In this document: positions 50,937 to 64,000 of the stretch, piece by piece
How the letters are laid out: the number at the start of each line of letters is the position of its first letter
Numbering within the stretch: position 1 is the stretch's first letter
Origin: Scatophagus argus
Lineage: Eukaryota > Chordata > Actinopteri > Scatophagidae
NCBI RefSeq assembly: GCF_020382885.2
Contig: NC_058504.1
Location: forward strand, 17,123,019-17,187,018
Length of the DNA stretch: 64,000 nt
Direction of reading: 5' to 3'
Notes under the pieces: model-generated
The model's database searches: none
Told to the model about the DNA's origin: nothing
What the model saw: the letters and a program-made list of their open reading frames with translations, nothing else
Position numbers and translations under genes: made by a program

Positions 50937-51969
50937 ACTGTATCTTACTTTGTTGTGTAAAAGTGTTATTTAAAACATCTTTAACAAGGGCCCTAAATCA
51001 GTTCAGCACAGACTTGATCGTAATATAATGGCTCTGTCAGCCTGTGTTTCTGGGCCTTGGAAATGAGGGACCAGTGCAGAGGTAGGCCCACCACTGGATG
51101 TGAAGGGGCAAGGTCAGGACGTCTTCATAGTCAGACATAGTCTTTTGTTAGGATCAAAGAAAGGACTGCTCACATTGGAAAACACGTAGCTGTATACACA
51201 CAGACACACACTTATCTAAAAGACAAACACACCTATCCCCTGCATATATTCCCCCCGACACTCAGTTCATAATGAGAGGAACTGTGCTCTTCTAAGGTGA
51301 CAGTCAGGTTCTTGTTAACTTGACAATGAGGAGTCAAATAAAGGTGCTTCACTGTGCTTGCATGTGTGAGTTCTCCCACTCCTCTTTCATGCTTTTCAAA
51401 AACTGTATTCATCTTTTCTGTCAGGCGTATCCAAACTACTCATCTGACCTTAGGAATCATCTAAATTGGTGATATGAGGCCATGATAATAAAGTGGAAGT
51501 ATATGTGAGAGAATAACAGCAGGGGATGGAGAGCAGAAAAATAGAGCCTTTTGTCATGCACCTTTCTGCGGCACTGGCAACAAAGTAAAACAGTTTTTTG
51601 TTTTGTTTTGTTGTTGCATCTCTGCACTGTGTAGATATGAGGTGACATCTGTTCAGGAATCCCTGCTCATATACCTGAAAGGCTTTGGCACTCTTCTTCT
51701 GAAATAGAGAGATTAATAAATGTCCCTCTGACTGCTTTAGGATTTAAAAAAAAAAAACAAAAAACAGATGCGCTTGTGCGCGTGCGTGTATGGGTGCATG
51801 TATCGTCTGCACAATATGCTGTATGTTATCTCCACACAGCCACCTGTTTATATGAAGGGAGTCGACAAACATCATATGAATTCCAATAAGGCTCACCCTC
51901 AGAGTACACACACTTCATCATCATGAAGCCAGTGCTGTTCACTGTAATCTAAATCCCTTATTTGAAAGT

Positions 51970-52009
51970 GCTCTCTCTCTCTCTCTCTCTCTCTCTGTAT
52001 GTATAGTGT

Positions 52010-52046
<37 letters not shown>
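51970..52046 (+). repeat. Compound CT and GT microsatellite
   Basis: About 14 CT units, a short spacer, then about 18 GT units. Confidence 0.95.
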
Positions 52047-52053
<7 letters not shown>

Positions 52054-55000
52054 TGGGAGGGCAGTGGCAGGAAGGAGATTAAGACTGACAGTTTTCAGTG
52101 GTCTTGGGTGCAGTGTGCAGAGTGGGGTTAAGATAATCAGCCTTTAGTATCAGCAAGGGATTGATCACAGAGTTAATTAGCAAGAACTGCGCTCATCATG
52201 AAACTAACAGGTAAACCATAGATTTGAACGTTCATGTAGAAAACACACTGACAGGATTCTCTGATCTGAGCCCTACACGTGTGGTCAGAGTTTTTTCCAA
52301 CAAAAACAAGGAGGCAAACTCCTGCCACACTTGAAATAGTTGCATATTCACTTCACGTGCTACTCCCATTTTCAGTGAGGAAATAAGACTTTTTAAACTG
52401 TTGAGAATTAAAGCCGCTAATCCAGAGGATTAATACAATTGAGTTTGCTGGATTTTGGTAATGCCCTGTTTCTTAAGCTTTGCCCATTAGGCACCTGCTG
52501 CTGTCACACTCCGATGGTCTCACAGGAAATTGCCCGATTTTAGGAGGACGCGAGTATGTCAGGGCATTTGAACTGCAGCACAGAGAACCACTTGCACACA
52601 TGTTTGAAAACACACACCACACAAAGACAGGAGGTGAAATTTTGCTGTTCTTGTCCTTTGGCTTTATGAGCCCAATTACCTGCTTCAGTGTGTGTTTGTC
52701 TATGTGTGCGTGTGCATTTGTTAATGCGTCAGTGCATTTCTGCAGGCAGGTGCGTCAGCAGACCCTGACAGTCAGATTTCATGCACCACAGGCCGTGCTC
52801 TCTTGGAGTAGAAGAGATGATTGGTCTTGCAGTTCCTTCAGGAAGCTTTCACAGACATGACGATTTTGAGGACCCAATTGTGACTGAGCCACTGGCTGCT
52901 GATTACCATACATTCCTCACCTCACCTCCTTGTATGAGCGTAAAACAAAGCTGCAGAGATTGTACTACTTGTCAGCTCTGATCCTGTTAGTATGGTGAGA
53001 CAGCCTTACCAAGTAGAGTAGATGGAGAAGATAAACACATTTCAACATTTGCACTATATGTGGATATAATACGTTCCTTTCTTTACAAATAGAAACACTC
53101 TCCATTGGAGTACATAGAACAGCCTGTTGTGCTTAGCCTGCACACTGTGTAAATCTCCCTAAACAAGAGCTGTGGGTATGTGCACATATGCTCGTTTGCA
53201 TGTGTATTAAAATGTGCTTATGTATGTTAGCTTGTGCTGTGAAAGGCTTGCCACTCTTGATGCTGTATGCATTTCAGATAGCATAACAGTGGTTGGCTGT
53301 TAGAGATACAAACAAGAAGAGAAAAAAGGAAAAAGGCAGAGATGAGTGTGTAACTGGTGAGGACACAGTTTCATAGATGCAGAGCACAGCATCCAGCCAA
53401 TATCATCAGTCCACAAAACTGGAATACCAGATGTTTCTGACATGCAGTCCTGCACTGTAGGAGGAGAGAAGAGAAGCAGTTTCACTCATAGGCAGGGAGA
53501 ATAAGATCAGCTAGAAATCTGATGTGTAATCATCTATAGGTATTACAAAAAAGACAATTTCTGACATTCATGTAATATTTTGTTTCATAGCTGCAAACTG
53601 GATTGTGTGTGTGTGTTTTCACACCAAGAAAAACAACAGCTGTAGCGCTACATGCCTGTAGGTGGTGACACTGACATACTGTATTCTTTAGGATATACAG
53701 TATACTTAACACTGATGGTTGAAGAGTGTCCCACTGTAGATTCCTATGGATTAATTTTCCATATTTTAACACTGGATTTCTATGTTCAACATCAGCGCAA
53801 ATGTAATGTCCATGATCTGGCCGTATTGTGCTTTCATTATACTCTTTACAGGATCTTTGTTTGCACTGATAAGAACAACAGTGGGATTGTGAGAATCGCT
53901 GCTTTTCTAAGGAGGAACTACAAGCGTAGCCCAACGGCCATATAAACCTAACCCCAACAACTATAAATCTGCCTTCTACAGTAGCTGCAGGTCCAAATTG
54001 TAGCTGTTGTTACTTTTCTGTCCTGCAGATGTTTCAGGTTGGCATGTGTAGAGCTGCTCTGAACAGCTCCCCCTTATGGAAAATCTGCTAAATGTGAACA
54101 TATCAGCGAGTTGCAACCTACCATAGCTTCATTTGGCGTAAAAAGAAGCAAACAGATTTGTTAACTTTTGCAGTCAGTGAATCTGCTGTGTATCATCTGT
54201 AAATAAAAACAACTAACTCTGGCACCTTGAATCAACCTGGTGGAAACTCACCTACTAATCAAACCTCTCTGAACCTGTTCACCCATTTGGCACCCTGTTT
54301 TAAATCATACACCAGGCATCCGGTATAGTGAGAGCAATGCATCAACCAACCACACATACAAATGTATCATTGCAACACCAAGGCTGATGGAAAAACAGCA
54401 GATACTCCACACATAAGGTAAACAAGTGGCCGAGGATGTGGACACACTCCACCACCTTCCATTTCCTGAACACTCTGATGCAGGATGCCATGTACTCATG
54501 CGTTTCACACTTGCACTTTGCTCATTCCTTCACACTTAAACCCATACACAGGGCGTAAATAGGCTTGCGCAAGTCGTTATCTCCTCTTTTGTTCCCTTCA
54601 TGTTTCTCTCCCGCATTGCTGTACCATGAGAAATTACTAGTTACTTCATTATATCAATAGTGATGCCTCTACTGACCCCATTCATATTTCTCCAGCCCTC
54701 CTCTCCCCTCTTACCCACACCAGTTCCACACGCAGCGCCCTAAGGGAGGAAAACGAGTAATTAGTATGCTGATACATGAGCCTGGTGTTGCCGTAAGTAG
54801 TTAAACAGCTACTTCCCCCTCTCACTATGTAGTGAAACAGTGACGAAGCCTCTGATGTGCGTGTTTGTGTATGTGTGTGCGTGTGTGGGGGTGTGCATTT
54901 GTGTGGTGCTGGAGTGTGTCTTATAATGAGGCTGAAGTAACACAGCGGTACATACTGTTCTTGTCACAGTGAAAGGTATAACATTGATGACAGATGCTCT

Positions 55001-55305
55001 CACTATGTGGTTCAGCACTGACTCAGTTCCATCTAGCCGTCTGTCTGTCTCTTTATCTTTGCGTGGGGTTGTGTAGTTACATAACATACAGATTCCTGGT
55101 GTGTGTGCTCTTCTCGTTTGTGTGAGCAGAGGAGCAAGGCAGCGTTACTATGACGATGGCATTAGAAGCTAACCTTACATCAAACCACGTGTGTGTGTGT
55201 ATTTGTGTCTCCCTGTTTTGGTGTATGTGCATGTGTGCTTCTGCGTTGAAAATGGTTCCATTAAAGCCAAACCCAGAGAAGAAATGTGGGCCTCCTGATG
55301 CACTG

Positions 55306-55366
55306 AAAGAGAAGAAGAAGAAGAACAGGAAGAAGAAGAAAAGGGGTGGTGGTGGTGGTGGGGGGG
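55306..55366 (+). repeat. AAG-rich and GGT trinucleotide repeats
   Basis: GAAGAAGAAGAAGAA-type units followed by GGTGGTGGTGG and a G run. Confidence 0.85.
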
Positions 55367-57568
55367 GTTAATGGAGAACAGATGAGAGTCTTGTTGATGG
55401 AAAGATGCTAAACGGAGAGGACTGTATGGAGAGGAAAAATTAGGATGCAGGGTAGATAATTAGAGGGAGCGAGATACTGATTGTTGACCTAGATGTTTAC
55501 TCCTCCCCTCCACCCAAACTCTCCCCCTCTTTCACACCTTTGAATATGTCGTTTTGCCAATGCTGTGAGCAGCCTGTGCACCTTTTGTCAAAGCTATGAG
55601 TAAACTGTGTGTAGGCTTTTTTGTGTGTGTGTGCGTGTGCATATGTGTGTGAGTGAGTGTAACTGTTTGAGTGTGCTTACCTGTGAGTGCACAGATTTTT
55701 GACCTGACCTACTCTGATCAGATTAGTATTGTTTTGTCTAGCCAATGCTACAGGGTGTGAGTCCATGCTTGACCCACAGCATGGGTCACCTGTCCTTCCC
55801 CTCAGGTCCCCTGCATCCCATTGTCTTCACTGCCATGCCAGCTTGCTCACCGGATCTTAAGGTATCATCATCAGCTTTTGGAACATTTTCCTCTTTTGCG
55901 CATTCCTTCACTGTTGAGTATTGCAATAAGGCAAACCTTATCCCATTCCAACAGTTTGTCTCAATACCACAAAAAGTTGTGAATGGATTTGATGGAATAA
56001 AATCTGACATGTTGATCATGGGAAGACCTTGTTTATTTTTCATGCTAAGACCGACAGTTGATAATTGAAAATTCAATGCCTGATGACTTAATTTGCAGTG
56101 CAATTAAACATCAGTCAAGAACACATGGTCAATGCAAACAAGCATTGCTGGTATAATACTTGGCAAGATGAATGTTATCTCAAGTTACTGTGTAACTTCT
56201 GAGAATAAAACATTAGGCATGCACTGATGCAATATTTCAAATCTGCATTATTGAGGGGATCAGGCACTGACAGGACAGATCCATATTAAACAGTTTCTTT
56301 GTTATTATCATTATAAAAATCATGTATCCAGTTACATTCATTTACTCACAGCAGGCTGCATTTCAGTGAGATCTATGCAGTTAGATACGTAAGGGATAAT
56401 GTCCATTATCAGAAAGTAATGGGCGACAATTACTCAAACTCTGGCAGCTGGAGCTACAGAAACATATTATATGAATGTAATTCCTCGGGACTATGGGCTG
56501 GATAATATGCGTCAATCGAGAATCAACATCCTGGTGGATGATTATTTTAGCTATGTGGTTGATTTGCATTTTGCTAATACATGAGAGTTGTTAAGGTCAC
56601 GTGAGACTCATGCAAGAGTCACCAGATTCACATGAATGGATGTGTGAATTGTTTTAAAGCTCCCAGTGCAAAGATGTCATATGCGCTTTGTCATGTGTGT
56701 GGCCCATAGCCAGAATAATGCCCAGGATAATCAACTGGCTTTTGCTCCCCACCTGGGAGCCAAATGTTATTTTCTAACTCACTCTACTGTTGGCGTACAG
56801 TCACAGTTAACACCACTGAGTTGCATCATGGGGTATAATTGTCATGTCATGGAAATGTCATACTTTCTTTAATCTCATCAAGACATTTTATTCTCATACA
56901 GAACGCACTGTTAGGTGGGTTTGAATATGTTCAATGGCAATAATCATGACAACATATACCAAATACTGACAAACTTCATCCTTGCAAAGGGATATGGTGG
57001 GTCCACTAAACTGCAATATAGTATGTAGCCTATGACCTATTTCATAAAGCTAATTGGTGTATCCCACCCAAGTAATATAGCAAAAGGGCCAGTTGTTGCT
57101 GTTGTTGCATGTATCCTTTATTATGATCAGTGCCATCACTCATCTGCAAACAACTGCATTATTTCAAATTCATCCAGATCAACCATGTTCATCCATGTTA
57201 TTTTTGGGTACCTACTATTACTCTCTTACAATAGTCTATCAACTGTGTGTTGTCCTGAGCACTGCCTCCGACTGTTTCACTGCACCCCTCAGAGGCCAAG
57301 AGGCAATCTGACAACCTCGCCGTCCTGAAAAAAAGTTTGATAGTTTTGAGACAACTTTGATGGTCTTATTGGCATTCACCTTTTACAATTATTTTGGTTT
57401 ATAAGATAATTTACATGTGAGAGAATGTAGCAGCTGTTGGTGACAGGATGACATCTGTGCTTCTGAAAGGAATTGAAAGTGATCCAGTTCAGCCCTGAAA
57501 AAGAGAGAAAGGAAAGTCACAGATAAACAGATAGTGAAAAAAGACTGGTAAAAGAGTTAAGAAGGGTT

Positions 57569-57570
<2 letters not shown>

Positions 57571-57600
<30 letters not shown>

Positions 57601-57616
57601 TGTGTGTGTGTGTGTG
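57571..57616 (+). repeat. Compound GA and TG microsatellite
   Basis: About 14 GA units pass directly into eight TG units. Confidence 0.95.
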
Positions 57617-60066
57617 CATTTGTATTTGTGTGGCCTCAAAGTTCTCAAACTGTCATTCAAGCTTTAAGGGTTTATCTGTGGGAGCAAGGGCACCTGGCTT
57701 AGCTGGCTTTGCTGTGGGGATGGCAGAAATCTGTGTGTACACTCGTTGAAGATGTGACAGCAGGTATCCACTAGGGGGGAGAGATATGACACCATGTCAT
57801 TATGTGCAATGCATAAAACATTCACGGCAATAAGCTCAGCGTTTTATGTTTGCAGGTGTTTTGTTCTCTTCGATCACTGCAAGTGGAAAATACACTCACA
57901 TAAACAGGGTAGGAGCAATAGGCTGGAAGAACAGATAGTACGGAACACAGATACGTATGTTCACCTCGGCCAGTTATCTTCCCTCAGTCAATGCACCACA
58001 TGATGACTCCCTGAGAGGCTTGAAATTACAATCATGCTCATGTGAAGTGAAAATATTTTGGATGGGTGCATCCACCGCTTGTTTTTTTCCCTGTGCTGGT
58101 CTTTTTTCCACTGACATACACTTATAGTCACACAAGGTTGTGCACTTAACTACACATGCACACATAAAAGTCTATATGTTTTCAGCTGGCTGGATAAATC
58201 ATTCTGACAACTGAACACAGATTAGGAGTCCCTGAGCTGTATCGCCAAACAGAAAGATGGCAGAAATTCCCATGAGGAGTGACATGAGGGGGCAGCAGTA
58301 GAGGCAATAGCAAACTTCTTAGTACATTAAAGAATACCTGAATCATGATGAAGTAAAGCACATGATAATTTAATGGATCACCTTCCTTATCAACCCACTC
58401 AGTCATATATGGTTAACTATTAACAATTATCCACCAGTTTTCTGACATCATATCAACTCGTACGCCATGTGCCAGAATCACCTTGTGATCTTTGCGTGTC
58501 TCCTTATTTATCACTCCAAACACCTCCAGAGCTAAAGTGAACAGCTTGTAACCCACAACACTGAAACAATCCTGTGGATGTGCCACTGTGGATTTCAAGC
58601 AGACACTATAATTGCAGTACAACTTTGATATTACAGGCAAGAGTTGATAGTCTTGTGCCCCACTAAGTAAAGAAATGCTGTTATATTTCACCCATCATTA
58701 ACTCATCATTTATAATATGCATATATACAGACACATCACAGGCAACACTGTACCATAAAACTACTTGATGAGCTGGAAGTCATCATTCTAAAGTCATGAC
58801 ATGGACTGTTAGGAACTTTCACATCTAGGATTAAAGTAATTTAAAAAACTAAATAAAATGCAATTAACTAAAGCAGGTCCAAAAGCCTCTAACTAAAGCT
58901 TAAAGTCTGAGTGTGTATATTCTCTACTGCAGAAAAAGAATAACTAAATGAAATGATGTGAAATGAAAATGGAAACACCCACATTTACCAATATTTACTA
59001 TTATTCCATGGACGGAACATGTTTGTGATAGCGGTTTATTTATTTATGTTTTTAATTCCTAGTATAGGACAGCGGAAACCAAGCAAAATATGACAGCATC
59101 CATCTCAGAGCTATACTGCACACACAGTATTAGCAACAAAATATTATTGTCCACCATTTTTAACCATATTGATTGAAACATTTTGCAAATGATTTTTTTT
59201 TTACATCCTCATCCTCAACCCCAGCCTCTCCTCACAGTTTTGCTCTAGGACGTACTATGACCACTCAAAATATACCAAGTGGTTTTGCTTGGTTCAATGT
59301 GAACATCAAATGTAAAATTTTGAAGTGCAACATCTGCTGAACAGCCATCTTTGCTATATTTTGATGTTGACTTCTTATTTAGAGAAGTTCTAGTGAGCAG
59401 AGCTCAGATTTGATAACAGGGCTTGATAATTTACAGCACACTTTAAGAGTTAATTGACTGAGACGAAGAAATCCTCTCCCTGATTGTTGTTATTCTCACA
59501 CTAATGAACGTTTCATCAGACGAATAGCGCATTTAACTTAAAGTCTCAAAGATCTTAAATTTATCTTTAGTTACAGAAATCTCTCTCTGAATTAGGTTAC
59601 AGGGGAGACAGCAGCCCTTTTATCATCCTAATTCTGAACATATCCTGCAAGTATTACACTGAGGAAATGCAATGATAAGGCTGTTTCATCTCTTTTGCTA
59701 AGGCTAACATAGCTAAGGACAAATGCTGGCTGGAAGATGTCTTTGGCCAAAGGCATCTCCCATTTTACATATGTAATCTCCTTCATGATGGTAGCATGTT
59801 GGCCAGCATGTGCCAGGTGTCAAAGCTTCCTGTCATAAAAAGGTAGCTATCAGGCATGTTGATATAGGTGGGACTGGTTCCAGATGAGCTTGCAAATCTC
59901 TGGACCAGCAAGGTGCTGACCTTCTCACAGCAGGGTGTCGACCAACCAGGTGCCACCACCATGTGTATTCTGACAGTCTGACTGCGTGGAAGCTGGAACT
60001 GCCTACAGTCAACACTCACAATAATATTACGCAAAAATTGTGAAATGATCCCAAACTGCAGCTGTT

Positions 60067-60122
60067 AAAACACACACACACACACACACACTCTCTCATA
60101 CACACACAAACACACACACACA
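60067..60122 (+). repeat. CA microsatellite, interrupted
   Basis: CA runs interrupted by CTCTCTCATA and a few other bases. Confidence 0.9.
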
Positions 60123-63100
60123 CATATATGTACAGTATAAGTTATATAAAATATATGTTTTTAACTCATGAAGGACATTTTCTGAATCTGCAAATGTTAA
60201 ATATACTGTACAGTTACATGCTGCTAACCTAAATGTTCACTAGCGTCTGTATATAAACCAGGGTCTGTATCACAACTGCATTCTGTGTGCAGTATTATAG
60301 TAATATTCCATACAAATATTATACTTACAAGTTACAATGGTATATCCAAGATTCTGCCTTGCACACACATTTGACCAAAGACATGTTTCCTTTACAAGCA
60401 CGAAAAAGGTGCTGGTCTCTTTGTTTTGTTTTACTTTTATTTATTTACTCTTGCAGAAAGAAAATGTTCTATGAACATTATCTGATGTTTACAGTATAAG
60501 TGGGGGATTACACATGTTGAAACTGGTCAACAGGTAATAGGTCTATATGTTTTCATCTTCACAACAAAGCCCTTCAGGCAGCACTTTTTACGCGCAAGCA
60601 AAATTTTTCCCATCTTTCTATTAAGACCATTCAAATCTCCCGTCTACTCTCATGTCGTCTCCCCCCCGTTGTTTTGCAGACCTCTTCAGCCAAGCCCCTT
60701 TCCACTTGGCCCATTACATTTCATCATCTCGGCTCTCCTTCTGTCATAAGTGGCCATCGGCTTTTAACAAGACGCGGGAGGCCAGTGAAGCAAGCGTGGT
60801 TAAATGCTCTCTGCCCCTCCATTTCCTTCACTTGAGCGCAGCGTTGATGGAGTCTCATGTCTGGAAGCTTTATTTCCCCTGTGGGTACTCTAGCATATTG
60901 TGGGTCATCTGTAGATGGCTGAGTTAGTGAACAGATCTCAGTCTAAGCTTCTCCACAATGTGCCTTCCCTGCCTCAGTCTGTAAGCCTAGAGCCAACAAA
61001 GAGAGGGAAGTATCACAATGGATGACCGGTTTCTGCCACAGTGAAGGTGCTGTCGGGCAATGGGCCGTACTGGCTGCTTTTCCCAAGAGGATGTAGGGTG
61101 TCCACTGTCATGAGATTTTCAGTTTATCATATGAACCATGCATATCTGCCTTATGGTAGATGTATGTGGCAGTCAAAGACCCCTGAAACCCTAATGCAAA
61201 GTGTTAATTGAAAATAGTACCAATACTAATACTGATACTAATAAAACCAAAAGAAAAATTGCTTTTCTAGTATTACCTGCACCCCTTAGTTACTGTTATA
61301 ACACCCATCAACTCTGTGAATAAGCACACTATCACTGACTTATTTCACTTTTACAGACTCATGCACAGGTATCTTAACTATGAACTGATGGCTGTAGATC
61401 TGCATAAGAGTGTGCCAAAGACTGAGACTAAAGCAAGGCCTGCATGTTCCAAACAAAAAGTCAGTATCCTTTGCAATCAAGGAGCCATGTAAGACAATAA
61501 AGAAACAGTTTTGTTATATTATAGCGTAACGTTGGTTAGTCTTTGTGTTAGGATAGTATAGATTAAGAATAATACAGATAAAGTAAGAAAGTAACTTCAC
61601 ATTTTTAAACAGTATGTTTTACAAGAGAAAAGGCTTGAATTTTCTGAACATATTGTTGTCTTGGGTTGTTAGTTTGGATGGACCAAGAGTGTAAAATACT
61701 ACAGGATAGCTGCTTAAGATAGCCTGCACTCTGATATATTATTACCAGGAAAAGACTCTACAATGGAGAAAAAGAGTCTCTGGGGCCTTTAACATAACTG
61801 TAACCCTACCATGTAATGTAGTATGTAATGTGCTTGGCCTCAGAAGTCATTCCAGGTTAAGTTACTGCTGTAGATAGAAAGCTAGTTAGCCAGACTGCAT
61901 CTTACATTAGAGCAGACACACACTATTTAATCAAGTCCTTGCACTTTCATTTTCCTTTTTGGTTTTTGGGAAAAAAAGAAACCATCATCCAAACGCATTA
62001 TATACAGACTATCATGGTTTCTAAAGCTTGACAGACCTGCTGTGTTTAGATAGTTGCAATCTATGATCGGAAAATATCCGTTTTGGGAAGCAAACGATCA
62101 ATATCATGTTCCACAGTCAAATTTGTGTATAGTTCAAACACTGTAACTGCAGTGTTTCATTCAAATAAACAACCACTGTGTAAGCCATACCCGCAGATGT
62201 GTCCAAATAGCTGTTCAAACAGATATGGGCAAGATAAAAAATAATTATGAACAAAACAGGACATTAATCCACAGCATGGAAACAATTCAGTGATGTTATT
62301 TAAAAATCTGAGAAGGTTAATGGAACTACATTTCTATTGTCAAAGGGATGATGATGTGAGACAAAACTATAAGCTGCTGTCATTCTGGCAAAATGTATAT
62401 TTGGTGCCAAGACAAAAGCCCATTTGGTGATGTGAGCAGAGACAGATAAACTGAATGAGAGGGACAGAGAGAAAACTGCATAAACATTCATTTCTGAGCT
62501 ACACAAAAACAAACTGCAGGCATGAAAAGCATATCAGTGTCATCTAATTGGCATGGACACACCAGAGTACCCCTAATGGACCATCTCAGTGCAACCTGTG
62601 CGTGTATGGCAGAAAGACAGAGTAAGAGACAGAAATCAAGACAGATGAACTGGTGTCCTTTGAATTGCAGAGAAAGCTTTGTGATAAGTTTATTATGTGA
62701 CACAAGTGTTTAGCGGAGGTAAGTGAGATCTCTGTGACGCCAGTGTCTTTCTGAAAAAAAGAGAAGCATGAGCAGACAGTCCTCACAGGATATGTCAGGT
62801 AGCATCAGCCTCATTTTAACATTGAGTCTGGCTCTGTTCGTTACTGTCTGAATGAGGTCTTTGTGCTTTCTACCTGCATTTTCTTTCATCTGTACATGGG
62901 TGGGCATGGATATGCATATTCCTACGTAACTATACTTGCGTATTATGCTGCGGTCCTGGTGGAGATAACAGCGTAGTTTGTGTTAGAGCAGCACCTGCTA
63001 TGTGGCTGTTAGCTTCAGCCTGTCTTCTGTGATTTCAGCCACACTCATTATACGACCCAGAGCTGCCGCCACACTGATTCAGCCAAAAACTCTAATGGAG

Positions 63101-64000
63101 CATAATGAGCCACACGGTTTCCCCCTCTGCCTAACAGACAACCAGACACCGAGCAGGGACTTGGTAACCATGGAGTCACAGTGCCGCAATCTCTGGCAAT
63201 CCACCACACAGAAGAGGCCCCCATCCCCCCCAAAAAAAATCAAAACAAAAAAAGTAAATATGTGGCCGATGTGAATTCTGTTTCATAATTCGCAAATTGC
63301 TACTTCATGTTGTTTCCGCTTCTGTGTGTTTGACTTACACCTGTTTGTTGTAGCAGGTGACCTTTTTAAAGCGGTGGTTTATAATTCAGTGGCTGCCATT
63401 ATTGGCTGTTACATCTATGAACATCTACACAGAGCAGACTGGTCTTTTTAAACTCCATCACTGCTGGAGGCCATATTGGAACAAGTAATAACAAAGTGAG
63501 CCCCATTACCTTCTCTCCTATTCTCTGTCCAGCTCTAACATCAGTCAGAGGCTTTTGGACCTGCAGGTTTCATATGAATTGAGGCATCTGATCTGAAAGA
63601 TTGAATTTGGCAGTAGATTAATGCAAAAACACTGCATTATGTAGAATACAGGGAGTTTGAAGTGTTAAGGGGAGTTTCTTTTGTAGAGAGTTTCATGGAG
63701 CGCAACTGCAGTGCAGATGGGATGGACCAATTGGGTTCAAAACTACAAAGTGTTTGAGAAATTCTGGAATATTTCACACAAAAGATGGCCATTGACAGTA
63801 ACCCTTGTGAAAACTCCCCCCAATGACAATGATAAGTGTTATTCTTTCCAATAACTTCATGTTTTCCAGTCTCATATCTCTTCATGCTAGTTTTGGCTCT
63901 TTGCAGCATGTACTATTATTTTGTGTGCGACACATTTTTAAATTCCTGCTCTGCACCACAAAGCAGGCAGCCGACACCCGCATCAGTCAAGGCATTCTCT

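Larger units (their letters stand above)
50940..64000. other. Gene-poor intergenic DNA to the window end
   Basis: No supported gene on either strand. It contains CT/GT microsatellites at 51970-52046, AAG/GGT repeats at 55306-55366, a GA/TG repeat at 57571-57616 and CA repeats at 60067-60122. The longest frames (52480-52860 +, 53530-53934 -, 55745-56068 +) lack splice partners and known motifs. It may be an intron of a gene whose exons lie outside, or flanking DNA. Confidence 0.5.

Noticed and set aside
52480-52860. 126-residue + strand frame
   Set aside because: Mixed composition with a TG-rich middle; no known motif and no gene context.
55150-55371. Frame ending in Lys and Gly runs
   Set aside because: Product of TG, AAG and GGT repeats.
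59783-60034. 83-residue - strand frame
   Set aside because: No start or splice context and no recognised motif.

Overview
This window is vertebrate nuclear DNA, most likely from a teleost fish with a compact genome (percomorph-like). All genes have GT-AG introns. The intergenic DNA carries dinucleotide and tetranucleotide microsatellites, a decayed Tc1-type transposon, a mariner relic and a fish-type miniature inverted-repeat element. Two wnt8a genes sit in tandem, as in zebrafish. Nothing looks prokaryotic, organellar or viral. Gene models were built by reading splice sites and frames by eye; every complete multi-exon model closes in frame.

Layout. 1-1.84 kb: last three coding exons of an actin-filament-associated protein gene (afap1l1-like, + strand). 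3.16-6.50 kb: complete nine-exon GABA-A receptor pi subunit gene (gabrp, - strand), tail to tail with it. 6.5-24.3 kb: gene-poor DNA with transposon relics, microsatellites and a striking 28-bp perfect hairpin. 25.0-26.4 kb: two-exon forkhead gene foxi1 (- strand). 27.8-28.2 kb: syce3, a synaptonemal-complex gene (+ strand), head to head with foxi1. 28.77-29.98 kb: an unrecognised two-exon small gene predicted to encode 75 residues, followed by a poly(A) signal. 31.9-32.1 kb: an ambiguous possible exon. 35.2-39.56 kb: two tandem wnt8a genes (- strand), six coding exons each. 43.05-43.43 kb: beta-thymosin gene (- strand), with a likely noncoding first exon near 44.6 kb. 44.7-64 kb: no gene I can support.

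How the genes relate. They do not form one pathway. foxi1 (ectoderm and ionocyte transcription factor) and wnt8a (mesoderm and posterior patterning ligand) are developmental regulators, and the long gene-poor stretches may hold their control elements. Human AFAP1L1, GABRP, FOXI1 and WNT8A all lie on 5q, so this looks like a reshuffled 5q-type block, with syce3 and a beta-thymosin as neighbours.

Most interesting points: (1) the downstream Wnt8 copy has Glu in place of the near-invariant Gly beside the acylated serine; (2) the two Wnt8 copies are only about 630 bp apart, compatible with the bicistronic arrangement known in zebrafish; (3) the unrecognised small gene after syce3; (4) two long perfect hairpins, one touching an E2F-like palindrome upstream of syce3.
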